A DNA stretch of 64,000 nucleotides, from the NCBI GenBank assembly GCA_029990175.1, contig JARKIP010000048.1, forward strand, positions 23,150,001 through 23,214,000, given 5' to 3'. Of this stretch, positions 49,300 to 62,057 are shown piece after piece. A program made the position numbers and the translations under genes. Within the stretch, counting starts at the first letter, position 1; each line of letters opens with the position of its first letter. Below the pieces are notes generated by a model. That model had not been told where the DNA came from, did not search any database, and worked only from the letters and a program-made list of their open reading frames with translations. The DNA comes from Petunia secreta (lineage: Eukaryota > Streptophyta > Magnoliopsida > Solanales > Solanaceae).

Positions 49300-50966
49300 T
49301 AAGTTATACAGCCTACAATTATTGCTGCTTTCTTGTGGACAAATTTCTTTTTCTTTCTACAAATGCATTGATCTCAAGGATTCTCCAATTTCTTTTTGCC
49401 ATTCTCATAATATTCTATTGCTAGCGAAACCTTATTCAATATACTGCAATATACTTCTTCTGCAAACACGGGAGGTAAGAGATACGAAACCTTATTGCTC
49501 TAATAAGTTACAAAAGGAAAATTTTGGAATACATAGTAGGATCTTAATTCTCTAAAATCAAATCGTTATCGAAAAATAAAAAAGCTAAGGAGGTAAGTGC
49601 ATCATCTCAAACTACAGTGGAGATAAGTGTTATAGAAATAGACCTGAAGGAAGACCATTTAGAAATTATATCTCTTATTTATTTCTCATCTTTCTTTTTC
49701 CGTGGTTGTTGACAATATCAATTTTATTTAGGATAAGAAAGTGACATAATTCTTGAAAGAAGGCAATTTGGCGTAGATAAGAAATGACATTGATAAAAAA
49801 GATGACGCAGCTCCTAGTCATTTACGAAACAAAGTATGTGAAAAAGAGTGTTATTCAATAATGGCCACTATCACACAAATAATATAATCTACAGAAGTCT
49901 AACATATATTAGCACGTATAATAAGCATCCCAAAGTTCTAACTATAACGTTACTGTATTGACACTAGACCTTTTCAGCTAATGATTCCAGATAATATAAG
50001 ATATTTATAGTCTTTCCCCAAGTTTGTTATTGCAGAACCATTACAATTCATAAGTATATCTCACAGTGGTTTTCTGGGGTATAGTTTAATTATTTGAACA
50101 ATAATGGTGTTGTAACCCACTACTCTTTATAGTTATACATCCTTAAATCAAATATATAAGAAGCCTTGATTATGAAAATTAAATTAATGCTACAGCACTT
50201 ACTTTTACTTCTGGAATATTCGATTGAACCATTTGTGGGTGGTCTAACATATGCATAGTAATAAATAGACAGGAATATTTGTCAAACTCAAGATCAGTAT
50301 CAGCGCATAATGTTATTGGAATGTTAATCTACTTAGATTTCCAGACAACTGGGCGGGTGCATGTGTACGTGCTTAATGTCTAACAAAATAGGCATCCAAA
50401 CCTTAATATAACCTTAGTGGGATATATATAGATGAGGAGCATATTGATATATTTCATGCTACTTTTTACAAGAACCTTGTGTCTTCATGATTATCTTTAA
50501 TTTATACTGCTAATAATATAAATATTTTCCATCAGAATAACAAAGGGGTTTATATATGACGCTTTTAATTAAGTCTAAACTCGCTCATTGTATAGATAAT
50601 GGTTTGGACTAAAGTGCTCATTTTCCAGTTCACATTTACCCAAAGCCAAATTCTATGCTTTAGTCTTCACTCTCTCAAATCAATGCACTGAGTCACTTTG
50701 GATTTCTCTTTTTCAATTTGGCCATCTCTCGCCATTAATTAATTCAACCCACTACTTAACCTATTGTGCTTTGTCCTCCAGACCCACTGTTCAGCTAATT
50801 AGCATTGCCACTGTTCAGCTTAATTAGTAGGATGTAGGCCTACTCTCTATCCTATTGCTTGTTTAGCCTCTATATTCTTAAGCTCATTTTTCAGAATATT
50901 GATTAATATAATCACATTGACTTCCTTAACAATAAACCTCTTCGACAAAAAAAAATATGTAAGTTC
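49300..50966. other. AT-rich spacer, nothing recognised
   Basis: No supported gene, RNA or repeat. Short open frames only. Confidence 0.45.
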
Positions 50967-50971
50967 ACAAG

Positions 50972-52318
50972 TGATGTTTGGCATTTTATGCCTATATTTC
51001 CTTAATATTTCCTCACGTTTGAGTATTTTATCCGCCCGTTTTCTAGTTAATGAATGTGATTTTGCACTGATTTCATGTCGTATGTGTGTAGGTTGTTATG
51101 AAGTACAATTGGAGCTTTAAAGAGCATGATCGAGCAAGAAAAGATTGAATTTGGATTGAGGAATGGATCGAGCACACGAAGGCACGGAACGAAGCAAGCT
51201 GCGGATGGAGAAAACTGGAAATTGGCTTGGCGCCCTAGGTGGCGCGCCGCGCCAGGCACCGCGCCCAGCTTCTGGCGCGTTTGGTTGCGCGGCGCGGGGC
51301 CATGGCGTGCAAGTTTCGACGGGGTCTGCTTTGGTCAGTGCGTTCGAAGGCGCGGGGCGCCAGCTACAGCGCCCCTGGAGCGGGTTTTGGAGTCCTATTT
51401 CGTCTAGGCTTAGGCGTAACTTATTTCTAGGCTTTTGTAAATCCTATAAATACTCTTTTACTTAGTTTTTGAAAGAAGTTCAGACTTTGGAGCAAATTGG
51501 AGAGCTCATAACATCTTGAACAAGAGTTTTTCTTCCTTCCATTAATCTATTACATCATTATTTCATTATTTCATCAAATCCTTGTGTTGTTATTATGAGT
51601 ATGCGTGGCTAAATCTAACGTTCTAGGATTAGAGTATTTCATGAAACTTGATGTTTGAAGATTGATTTCCATTAATTGAATCCCATAACGGATTGCTTAT
51701 TCTTTCTTGATTTCACTTGTGTAATTGTCGGGGCCCGATTATTACGCATTATCTATGGTTTTTAGATTGAACTCGAAAGAAGGAATTTATGAACGCAATA
51801 AGAAAGAGTAGGGCTAGATTGTGAACCCGGGCATCGGGGAACCAATTTGTGAGTAGGATAGACATATGCTTGCTCGCCTAGCTTAATTAATTACAGAGTT
51901 CGTTAATGCGTGCATGTGATTCAACCCATAGACATATAGGGATTGGAGTAGCCTGCATAAACCGTGAAGAATCGAAAGGTTTTCACGGGTATATTTACTC
52001 TGTTAGTTAGTAATCCGGGATTTGAGAAGTGGAATCAATTGAAAAACTCAACTGAATTGTTCGTAACTCTGACCCTGGACCGTCTCCTTATTACTGATAA
52101 CAACCAAGTTTTGCTCCATTGTTTGAATTCACTTCTACCATTTTAATTACTATTTTTTAGTTAATAAAATCCTCACTATTGGAAAATGATCCCTGAATTG
52201 TTGTTAAGAAATTGTTTGTTAGGAGTCCAGTCTGAATAGTCCTCGTGGGAACGATACTCTACTTATCACTTTATTACTTATCGATCACGTATACTTGTGT
52301 GTGCGTTGGGAGCTAACA
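50972..52318 (+). mobile_element. Probable solo LTR, about 1.35 kb
   Basis: Starts TGATGTTTGGCATTTTATGC and ends near GTGTGCGTTGGGAGCTAACA; the tail wording (CGTGGGAACGATACTCTAC) is familiar from plant LTR 3' ends. A GC-rich U3 patch (51225-51395, many GCGC) precedes a TATAAATA box (51445-51452), so transcription would run +. Flanking ACAAG at 50967-50971 is matched by ACAAG at 52316-52320 if the LTR ends in TA, or by AGAAG if it ends in CA. No internal domain follows, hence solo LTR. The clade is unknown. Confidence 0.65.
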
Positions 52319-52320
52319 AG

Positions 52321-52930
52321 AAGTAAACTATTGTGGTGGAATGTGAATTCACTAGCGCACAATTACACACAAAGTTATAAGGAGAGAGTAGAATAAATAA
52401 CGCAGCTGATTTATTGAGCTTTAGCTTGTTACATATAATCCGTTGGCACTTGGCAGATCGTGAGTTTACATCCATTTTCTTACTATATATTTGTTTTGTT
52501 TAATAATGAAATGCGCAATATCTCAATTCCTCTTCATTGCCATGAAAAGCTCAATTCAAGGGTCATTTATGAAAAAGCTGTTGTAAACATTTTCCCTTGT
52601 AATACCACCCCTTTTGAATATTAAGTGGAGCTCAGTCAATTTTGTATACTATCTGCTAACTAAACGACTGACTAAAAGTTTTGGTTTAAAACGACTGAAT
52701 TTTGATGCCTCTAACCGAAAGGAAACTTCTTTTATGGTATCTGTTTAAAGAGTTTTAAGTTCGACTTTTTAATATACTGATGGTAGAAAAAATATTTGCA
52801 TAATTGAACCACTGATAAGGTAATTACATGTGTTTTTTTAATAAAATTATTAGCCAGATATAAATAATAACTGAATTGATATTAGGTTAAACTACACAAA
52901 CAATATAAATATAATTACTATTAGAGATAA
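52321..52930. other. Spacer before copia element
   Basis: No gene recognised. AT-rich. Confidence 0.45.
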
Positions 52931-53170
52931 TGGTTGACAATTAGTTGAGGTGTACAGTTAGTCGATTAGGATGCAATTAGAGAACAGATTAGTGGAGTCT
53001 GTTAGCTAATGTAGTTAGATAGTTAGTTAGTTAGTTAGTTAGTTAGAGTTTTAGTCTCTATATATACATTTGTATACAGCTGTACATTCAATCAATACAC
53101 AGAAATTCATTTTACTATCTCTCTCGAACTTCTCTCTACTCATGGATACACTCTAGGTAAGAATTTAGCA
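52931..53170 (+). repeat. 5' LTR of copia element, about 240 bp
   Basis: Inferred from TGGTTGACAATTAG at the left and the primer site just after 53170. It has a TTAG microsatellite (about 53023-53047) and a TATATATA box (53059-53066). The left limit is a judgement; the 3' LTR is beyond the nested insertions and not in the window. Confidence 0.6.
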
Positions 53171-53182
53171 TGGTATCAGAGC
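53171..53182 (+). other. Primer-binding site, tRNA-iMet type
   Basis: TGGTATCAGAGC on the plus strand immediately after the presumed LTR end, fixing a left-to-right copia element. Confidence 0.9.
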
Positions 53183-53275
53183 TTGAATCATCATAGATTC
53201 ACTTCGATTCTGTTAATTTTCAGAACATTCATGACCTGCAAGTATCCTTTTTACAGAGCTTCAAATCTGCTCCAA

Positions 53276-55375
53276 TGGCGTCTCCATCAACGGTAGCAGT
53301 TGATCGTCAAAACTTTATTTTTTGGACGAAAAGCACAATCATCCCTTGTATCTTCATCCTTCAGACACCACAGATTCGAGAAAATTACTCAATGTGGAGT
53401 CGAGCGATGCCCATTTCTCTGCGAGCTAAATGTAAGTAAGGGTTTGTACTCGGTACCTGTAAGAAGAGTGATTACAACTCAAAATTTGGGGAACAATGGG
53501 AAAAATGTAATGTTTTTGTTCTATACTAGATTATGAATGTTGTTTCTAAGGAATGGTTTCGTGGAATTGTATATGCTACAAATGTTGCTGATGTATGGGG
53601 TGATTTGAAGAAGCGATTTGATAAAATCGATGGTTCGAGAATTTATCAGATTCATAGGAAAATTTGCACAGTTAATCAAGGGAATTTATTTTTTTCTGCA
53701 TACTTTTCTAAGATACGTTTACTTTGAGATGAGTTTTTTTCTAATTCCACCACCTGCTTGTGGTTGTGATAAATCCAAGCTGTATGTAGATCATATTCAG
53801 TACCTTCGATTGTTTGCTTTTCTGATGGGTTTGAGTGATTCATATAGTCAAGCTCGTAGTCGGATTCTTATGATGAACCCTATGCCAACTGTTAATAAGG
53901 CCTATTTGATTATTATCTCGGAAGAGAGTTAGAGAGTGACAACTGGTAGTTACACTGGGGGTGAGCTGAATGATACTGCAGCACTTTATGCTAGTAATTC
54001 TGGCAATAAGAGGTACAATCCATTGTCTAGGGGTGGATCCAAAGGTCATGGAAATAGATCTCAAATGAACTCTCAAGCTAGGAAAAGAATATGCATTGTA
54101 ATCACTATGGTTTGGATAATCATAACATTGATGGTTGTTGGAAGCTACTTGGGTATCCAAATGATAACAGGAACAAATCCAAGGGATCAAACTATTATAA
54201 TAACAATGCTACTAATCAGGCTTCAGTGGAAGCAACAGGGTATTATTCTAATTATGCTTCTAGTTCAGGATACAATCTACCAGTTCAGGGAGATCACAAT
54301 GTGGACCAGGTTGGCATTTCAAAAGCACAGTATCAACAGCTCATGAAGCTACTCAGCAAGGAAGATGATGTGATGGCTTCATCCAACATGACAGGTATAC
54401 TTGAGTCATACACTAACTAAAAAGTCCTTTTAGCTAATACTGAAAAAAGGCATTATGTTATTGACTCTGGAGTATCTAGTCATATGACATCATCCCCAGA
54501 TATTTTAAAAGAACTGTGCAAGGTACATGGAACTAATGATAAGAGAGTACATTTGCCCAATGGTCATTTTACTTCAGTAACACACACAGGGTCTTACAGA
54601 CTTTTGAATGAGACCTTGTTGAAAGATGTATTAGTAGTACCAAACTTTAAGTTTGATTTGCTCTCAGTATCCCAGATTACCAGACAACTGAATTGTTCAG
54701 TAACTTTTCTCCCTAAGATGTGTGTTTTTTAGGACCTCTCTACTAGGAAGGTGATGAGGACTAGTAAAGAGAGAGAGAGAGAGAGATGAATTATACTACT
54801 TACCAATTCATTCTGACGGAGGAGGAATAAAAAATATGGCTTTATGACAGTTGAAGAAGGGTCAAGTAACTCACTCAGTTCAGGATCAAATTCAAGTGAA
54901 GAAATAAATTAGGTTATCCTTCAATAAAGGTCATCGACCAGTTGTCTTTAATAAGAAGAAATAAGGTTAGATGTATCAGTGGATGTACTGTGTATCCATT
55001 AGCTAAGCAAACCAGGCAGCCTTTTCCATTAAGTAGTACTAGAAGTAGTGCAACTTTTAATTTGATTCACATGGATGTATGGGGTCCTTACAGAACTGTT
55101 ACAAATGATGGCAATATATTTTTTTTTACACTTATGGATGATTGCACTAGAATGACTTGGATTTACCTAATCAAGTTGAAAAGTGATGTGTTTGTTGTGA
55201 TTAAAACTTTCTTATCATTGGTACAAAATCAATTCAAATGATGTGTGAAGATGGTCAAATATGATAGTGGGAGTGAGTTTTCTAATAAAGAATGTAATGC
55301 CTTTTTCAGGACCTTGGGAATCATATACCAAAGTAGTTGTCCACACACTCCACAACAAAATGGAGTGGTAAAAAG
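53276..55375 (+). pseudogene. Ty1/copia gag-pol relic, interrupted in integrase
   Basis: Starts MASPSTVAVDRQN (53276). Gag blocks 'YSMWSRAMPISLRAK' (about 53400), 'NVVSKEWFRGIVYATN' (53534), 'FLMGLSDSYSQARSRIL' (53820), a zinc knuckle with CNHYGLDNH (about 54095), protease 'YVIDSGVSSHMTSSP' (54455), and integrase 'NLIHMDVWGPYRTVTNDG' (55060) to 'HTPQQNGVV' (55345). Frameshifts or stops at about 53340-53520, 53725, 53930, 54090, 54418, 54730 and 55240 kill it. A (GA)n run at 54767-54786 lies between protease and integrase. The frame is then cut at 55375 by a hAT transposon. Order (PR before IN) and motifs are those of copia; RT would lie beyond the nest. Confidence 0.88.
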
Positions 55376-55589
55376 TAGGGGTGGGCATTCGGTGTTTGGT
55401 TCGGGCTTTTTCAAACTTCGTTTCAGTACTTCGATTCGGTTTGAAGTGTAGAAAAATCCGTAATTTTTATACTTCCGTTTGGTTCAGTTTTTTAGTTCGG
55501 TACTTCCGTTCCGTACATCGATGTTTCGGTTTAAACCAAAATTTATAGCAAAAAAAAAAGTCGAACCAAAAAATTTATAGCCTAATTAA

Positions 55590-56035
55590 GCAGCAAAACA
55601 GCTGCGTATCAATAGCAAAACATCTATGTATTAGCAGCAAAACACCTGCGGATCAGCAACAGATGTACAACAGTGAAACAAGTGCATTTAAGCAGCAAAA
55701 CAGCAGCGAAGCAGCCGCGCTTCAGCAGTAAAACAGCAACGAAACATCAGCAGATTTTCAGGGTCAATACAGCTGCGTGTTAGAAGTGAAACAGCTGTAT
55801 TTCAGCAGTAAAACAGCAGCGAAACGGCACTAAAACAATAGCAAACCAGCAGCAGATTTTCAGGGTCAAAACAGCTACATTTCAGTAGCAAAACAGCTGC
55901 ATTTCAGCAGTAAAACAGCAGCAAAACAGCACTAAAATATCGGTAAAACAGCAACAGATTTTCAGGGTCAAAACAGTTGCGTTTCAGCAGCAAAACAGGT
56001 GCGTTACAGCAGCAAAACAACAGATTTAATGTAGT
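55590..56035. repeat. CAGCAGCAAAACAG imperfect repeats
   Basis: About 20 imperfect copies of AGCAGCAAAACAGC(T)GCG and variants with AGTAAAACAGC, with interspersed TTTCAGGGTCAAAACAGC. Located between the hAT end and the transposase, like enlarged subterminal repeats. Confidence 0.8.
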
Positions 56036-56705
56036 AAAAGCAGGCTGCAGTTAATACCAAATATAAGAAGTTCAAACAGCTTTAAATAAGCGGGACAATC
56101 CATACAAAAGTGAGTACGACATGAGCGTTTAACAAGCTCTGTACTTGACAACAAGTCAATAACAAGTAGCCATCACGGACCACACAAAGTCAAGTCCATA
56201 ATAAATATGTACCACCACAACATAACAAAATACAAAGTTATGAAACATCCATCAACTTAGACATCTCTTAAGATGACTCCTAAACTCGCTTGTGAACGTA
56301 GAGTTAGACATCTCTTAAAATGAGCTCTAAACTCGCTTGTGCCATACTTCAGACTATAGTTAAATATTCTACCACATTTCTTACACATCACTTTATGAAC
56401 TACTCCTTCATTTTCTTCAATCACTTTAAGATACAACCAAACCCATGATCGATATTTAGTTGCATGACGCCTCTTGGTTGAACTTGAACTTGGACCTAAT
56501 TACCAACAAGATTAAATCATAAGTTAGAATACAATAAATAACAAACTACAAAAGTATATTTAATCACTTACCACAAGAAAATGATGCAATTATACATCAA
56601 CAATGCAAGAATCTCGTGCATAGTTAGCCATTTCTAAATATAATAACAAATTAACAATAAAAATTAGTCATACACCGCGAAACCAAGTAAACTTAACACA
56701 ATAAA

Positions 56706-57762
56706 CTAACAAGGCACCATAACCTTACCGAGTTCAATTTGCTCAAGATAATCCAAATCTTCATCAATGCTAATCGGAATAGGCTCACTTCTTAGCCAAT
56801 GTTGAACACAAATAAGAGTTTGCACATATTTAGGAGTCAATGAATTCTTAAATGAATCAAGAATACGGCCACCCATACTAAATGCACACTCGGATGCCAC
56901 ACTAGAGATAGGAATAGCCAAGACATCACAAGCCAACTCTGAAAGAATAGAAAATCTAGGGGTATTCTTTTTCCACCAACGTAAAACATCAAAATTCTCA
57001 ATAGCGGGCTCTTGAGCTTCACTAAGATGCTTCTCAAGCTCTGATTTAGCACCTACACTTCCACTATCTTCTTTTTGTCTCTTCAAGTGAAGCTTGTTTC
57101 TCGCTACATTTTCAACGCAACACTAAGTGAATCACTCGAAAGCGCACTAGATGAAGTAGATGGTGAAGGAAAATGTGAACCCACCGTTCCACTTGAATAT
57201 TTTCCGGCATAATCAACATACAAAGAAGTCAAATAAATTTTAACTTCAGCTTCAAATTTATCACCTATGGTCTGTCCATACATCTCCTCAAGTGTAAAAT
57301 CAACATACACAAACTTGTTACGTGGATCCAACAATAAAAATTATTTTATTCATTTGAAAGGATTACCCCAGTACTTCTCAAATTTCTTTTTCATTTCATC
57401 AGCCATCTTAGAAAGCTCTAAGTCATCACTAAGTACACACATTTTTAAATACACATAAAGCTCACATATCTCCTCAAAATGTGTATTAGCAGTGACATAA
57501 AGAGAACCTGAAACTTTAACAGTGAGGTCATAAAATCAAGCAAGAAACTTCATCACATTCCACGCATTCACCCAATCTTTACTTTCTAGTCCACCTGCAA
57601 CACTTCCATCTTCACAAACATGAGAAGAAAGATAAGTAGACCATACCTTTTCAGAGCCTGCATCAAACCTGTCAAAAGCTGACTCATAATGTTGTACTAC
57701 TTCCAACATCAAGTAGGTGGAATTCCACCTAGTTGGAACATCTAAAACCAATGCTCTATTAT
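56706..57762 (-). pseudogene. hAT transposase, C-terminal part, broken
   Basis: From the interruption inward: 'DVPTRWNSTYLMLEVVQHYE' (about 57700), 'ADEMKKKFEKYWG' (about 57390), 'LLDPRNKFVYVDFTLEEM' (57320), then the dimerisation domain 'VLRWWKKNTPRFSILSELA' (56980) and 'ASECAFSMGGRILDSFKNSL' (56880), ending 56706. These are the conserved C-terminal blocks of hAT transposases. Stops or frameshifts near 57530, 57345 and 57105 and loss of the N-terminal half (beyond the insertion) make it non-functional. Confidence 0.88.
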
Positions 57763-58449
57763 TGACACGACCCGGAATCCGGTTAGGCCGTGCGGGCACC
57801 CGACATCCTTCCCTTGACCCGTCGGGCGAACCCTTATAAATTAAATTAGGAAAATAAATATAACTCAATTTATAAATAAAAATAAGACTTAGAAAAAAGC
57901 ACAGACATACTGATACCTCTAAGCTGTACAAAAGAAATTACAGCTGACTACCCAATATACTAGGTTTAGGGCTATCCAGACTAGACATCTAAGAGTACAA
58001 AGAAAACAGATACCTCCTGAAGGGAGCAGAATGCAACTGAAATGATAACCGATTAACTAGTGGCCATCCGGAATAAAAGCTGGCTCACCCCGATACCTGA
58101 AGTCGTCTTCGCTCCTGAACAACGTGGCGAACTCAATCCTGGAGCGAACCTGCCGAAACAACTGGAGCGAACCTGCCGAAACAAAATAGATAGACAAAAA
58201 CAAACAACAAACAAGGATGATTCAAAAGGACTCAATAAGTGGGGCAGACTAGCCACCTCAAAGAATAGGATAGCTAGCCAGGGAGAAAAGAAACAGATAA
58301 AAAAAATTCCTCTTATTTAAATTATGAAAAGGCAGAGCCAGATAATAATTAGAAACACGTATGGAATCACAAACTCATCAAAACCAGGAACGTAAAATAG
58401 CCAGAATATATAGGTATCCCGAACATATCAACAATAAGACATACATCCT

Positions 58450-58579
58450 GTTGCGACGTGCAACCCGATCCATTTATTCATACTGTCGCGGTGTGAAACC
58501 CGATCCATATATTTACACCATTGCGGCGTGCAAACCGATCTGTACGTTCATACCGTTGCGGCGTGCAACCCGATCCCCG
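58450..58579. repeat. 35-bp tandem array, four units (LTR 3)
   Basis: Units begin at 58450, 58485, 58520 and 58555, corresponding to the arrays at 1386 and 7131, with extra substitutions. Confidence 0.88.
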
Positions 58580-58749
58580 CAACTCAGAATACGAGCCAGA
58601 AATATATAGACAAACTGAAATATGTCCACAATATGGAATACATACCTCATACACAAAACACAACATGATAGTCACACAATAGTCAGCACGCGGTGCAATG
58701 AAATGGGATGAATGCAGTATGATGCAATTGTGTCATATGTACCAAATAG

Positions 58750-58863
58750 ATGGAGCCGAATCCTCCTGCTCCGAGGGCGGAATCCTCCTACCCTCAATAT
58801 GATGCAATGGAGCGGAATCCTCCAACTCCGAGGGCGGAATCCTCCTACCCTCAATATGATGCA
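58750..58863. repeat. 57-bp minisatellite, two units (LTR 3)
   Basis: Two tandem units, each starting ATGGAGC and containing GAGGGCGGAATCCTCCTACC, in the position where LTRs 1 and 2 carry the 54-bp array. A single 54-bp-type remnant (GCGCGGGATTCTCATCGAC) follows at about 58908. Confidence 0.9.
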
Positions 58864-60754
58864 ATGTGCATACGAATGCAACATGATGCAATAATAACCC
58901 ATCACCAGCGCGGGATTCTCATCGACAGCTGGAAAGTATATACCAACTCACAGCCAAAGTACAATACTCAGATTCTCAATGCAATACCAACAACAGGACA
59001 TAACATATAATAAAGAATATAAATCCAAAGCTGAGGCGTAATGAGTACGCCTATCGGCAGCTACACACGTAAGGAACACGTGGTAGAAAATTCATGAGGC
59101 CAGGTGCCTCAAAAGAAATGGATATAAACACTTACCTTGTTACAAAGTTAGCTCAGTTACTCAACAACCGCTTTATCCTTTGGATTCACTGCAAAACGAT
59201 CCTGCTGTATTCAATAAGCAGAAAACGATATCAAATAAGGCTAAAGGCTTCATTCCCCACATCTTAGGGTAATCCCGTTAGGAACCTGATACCCACGCGA
59301 CCAGACTGTATATCCAATGTCTAGCCTCTATGGGGGACTCCAAATCACACATAACATGATCACAATATAAGTATAAGCATGTATGAGGTATAACAGATGT
59401 GGCAACAATAGAAATGGACTCAAAGGAATAAGAAGAAAACTCTGGATAGAATTATAGACACAACCTAGAACTCAGAATTTGTTCATCTCTTTGAATTTCT
59501 ATAAAATTTTCGATAGAGTTTCCCCTGAAACTAGATGATCCGCAAAATAGAACCAGCACTATATTACACACGGGAATAGATACCCGGATAAACTGATAAC
59601 ATAAACATGTTAAATGGGTAACAAGATGAGACAACTGGATGACATAACAAATCCGCAGGTAGAATGTCTGGACAGCACCACTGTCCTGATTTTCAACCTA
59701 ATTTCCAGAGTGTAGATCAAAGTTATTGACTTCATAGTCTTCATGAAAGTTTTAGATATATGTCTAAGGTTTATGGGGATTCTTAAAGAATCTAAATATC
59801 AATTTTGTACAAGGAGTTATGATCAATATACTAACTACTGTCCAAAGATCAAAATAATTTTCCAGATTTTGAAACGTTTTGTCTTGCTGATTTGGACGTC
59901 TTTCACCTTGGATTTTTGTACCAAATTAAGTATGTACAAGGTTTCCTTGATACCATACAATTTTCTCACAGGAAAAATTACTTTTAGAACTAAGAAAAGC
60001 TTCAAAAGTTAAAAGATACATGCCTTGCCAAAAGAAAGGTTTAGTGTTACATACCTTTGATGTTTCTTGCTTCTAAACCTTGTTTTCCTTGAATTCAACA
60101 CCTTCTAAAGCTTAAACAAGCTATAATACAATATTTAAGTACTTTACTTAGCCATGAAGTAATTCTAAAACTAAAGCTATAGACAAAATTGAAGGTAGCA
60201 TAACGTTACCTTAATCGCGTAGAGCGTTTTGACGCAATCTGTCTTCAATATCGAGTTACGATTGGCGTCCTTCCTTCAAAATCATAAAAGTGACTTTAAC
60301 CTTCATGGGAGCACTGTTTCTATCGTTTATATTCTGGAAATAACGAAAAAGAAGGCATTTTTTCCTTTTATACTCGAAACATTTCAGTTTTAGTCCTCTT
60401 TTGCGTTTATATCCTTTTTTCTGGCCTAACTTCTGATGCTCATATCTTTTTATTCATAGGTTGTATAAGCAAACCATCAAATGTTTTGGAAACTACACTC
60501 CAAGAGCTTCAATTTGGTATATGATATGTCCCCAAACGACTTCATATAATACATGAAATTAATTGCTGAAAAAGCTTCGTTACAAGGCGATTCCTTAGTC
60601 GGTTTTTCCGCAACTTAAATCCGATTTTTCCCAAACTTTGTATTCAAAATATACACATCATATATGGTTATATTATGACTTTTAAACTCACTTAAATCAT
60701 TCTTAATATGTCATTAGAAGGATATACCTCACTTTGGACATACGGGGTGTAACA

Positions 60755-62057
60755 ATCTTTCCCCGTTAGGAACATTCGTCCTCGAATGTTAAATGAAGTA
60801 CGTAGAAGCATTAAGCAACAATCTGTTACATACTTGTAGTAGTAAAGAGATGTGAAAGGTCAAATTATTTAATTTTCGGCATTTTAGCGGAAGCTAGCCG
60901 AACAACCTCGAAATTCACTTTTAAAAAAGCACAAAAGTCACAAATAATCATACAAACCTAACTGCGCTTTCGGATTTTGAATCGGAGCTCGTTTTCCAAA
61001 ACCGAGCTCGAAAATCTCTTTTTAGTATTTATCGACAATAAAAACTGAAACCTTCTTCCGAATCCTACCAAACGAGGTCTGATTTAGCTCAAATTTTACA
61101 GACAGGTCCTAATGGACATTCCGATGTTTTTAAAATTATCGGCACGTAAATCGGAGTCCTAAAAACACTTTTATACCGAGACAAACTTGTATTATAACAT
61201 GACTCTACTAGTGTCTCCAACCTAGAGGAGACACATAGATCGAGTATTACTTACTAACCACTTTACACCGAAAGAAGTAATGACACTTTCTGATGGTGAC
61301 GGATAAGAATCTCATCATCCAACCAACACGGAATTCTACAAAAAAAGGTAAACTAATTTGATATAATAATAGAAGGTGGCACGACAAGATGCTGGGCAAA
61401 CAATAGCGACACTCACCGTCAAATATCTCATATTTAGACCAGATAAATTAGTAGATTCTCATAAACGCCAGGAATAAATCATACCAGAAGCTCGCCCCTC
61501 TACCGCAACCTATTCTTAATATAAACGACATCCCCGAAAACTATGGAAATATGATAAGACAATCATTTCCAAATCGATCGGAAGAATCATAGCTTACACA
61601 CATATAAGTGAGCTAGAAATACTTGGGTGTACTACATCGGATACCTCAGCATCCTGCCAGACTGACAGCTTATTGAACTGCCCCTGCAGCTGAGTTGAGC
61701 CACTACCCTGACAATCACTTTCTGAATAACCACTGCCACCACACTATCAACCTCTACTGGATGGTGGAATTTCTTTTGCTGATTGAGATCTAAATAAAAT
61801 TCCCTGCAACGGTGCAGGTGCCTGATGACGAGAGAAATGACGACTGCCTACTTGCCGGACTAAGGAAGAACTCCACCAAAAATGACAGGCTCACGACACT
61901 GATAACACCTTTCCAGTGAAAATGGAAGCTGGACAGATTGTTGATAGCTATAAAGAGAAAAAATAGGTCGGCTCTTGACGAACTACTGACGCACTCTGAG
62001 AATCACGTGACACAAGCTGAGATAACCTGAAAAGTGACCTCTCAAATAATCCGAACT
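60755..62057 (-). other. Internal remnant of second LARD-like element
   Basis: Non-coding. 60849-61160 matches sequence that in the first element lies inside the LTR (about 3060-3375); 61161-62057 matches its internal domain (about 4390-5280). The junction to LTR 4 at about 62057 falls in CGAACTCTTAC, similar to CGAACCCTTAC of the LTR, suggesting microhomology-mediated deletion. Confidence 0.7.

Larger units (their letters stand above)
55376..57762 (-). mobile_element. hAT transposon, left part, nested in copia
   Basis: Begins TAGGGGTGGGCATTCGGT, the usual hAT end, right after GTAAAAAG (55368-55375), the candidate 8-bp target duplication. The subterminal zone holds many TTCGGTT-like motifs (55385-55535) and a CAGCAAAACAGC-rich stretch. 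Transposase remains lie on the minus strand from 57762 down to 56706. The element is split at 57763 by an LTR retrotransposon and its other end is outside the window. Confidence 0.82.
57763..60754 (-). repeat. LTR 3 (about 2.99 kb)
   Basis: Reads TGTTACACCCCGTATGTCC at its minus-strand start (60754) and GGTCGTGTCA at its end (57763). Just outside the start lies a purine run (AACGGGGAAAGAT on the minus strand, 60755-60767), so this is the 3' LTR. About 57763-59300 matches LTRs 1 and 2 closely apart from its own minisatellite; about 59330-60750 is unlike them. A 23-bp local duplication occurs at about 58140-58185. Confidence 0.75.

Noticed and set aside
51126..51465. GC-rich overlapping open frames
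   Set aside because: They lie in the U3 of the probable solo LTR; composition explains their openness, and three frames are open at once.
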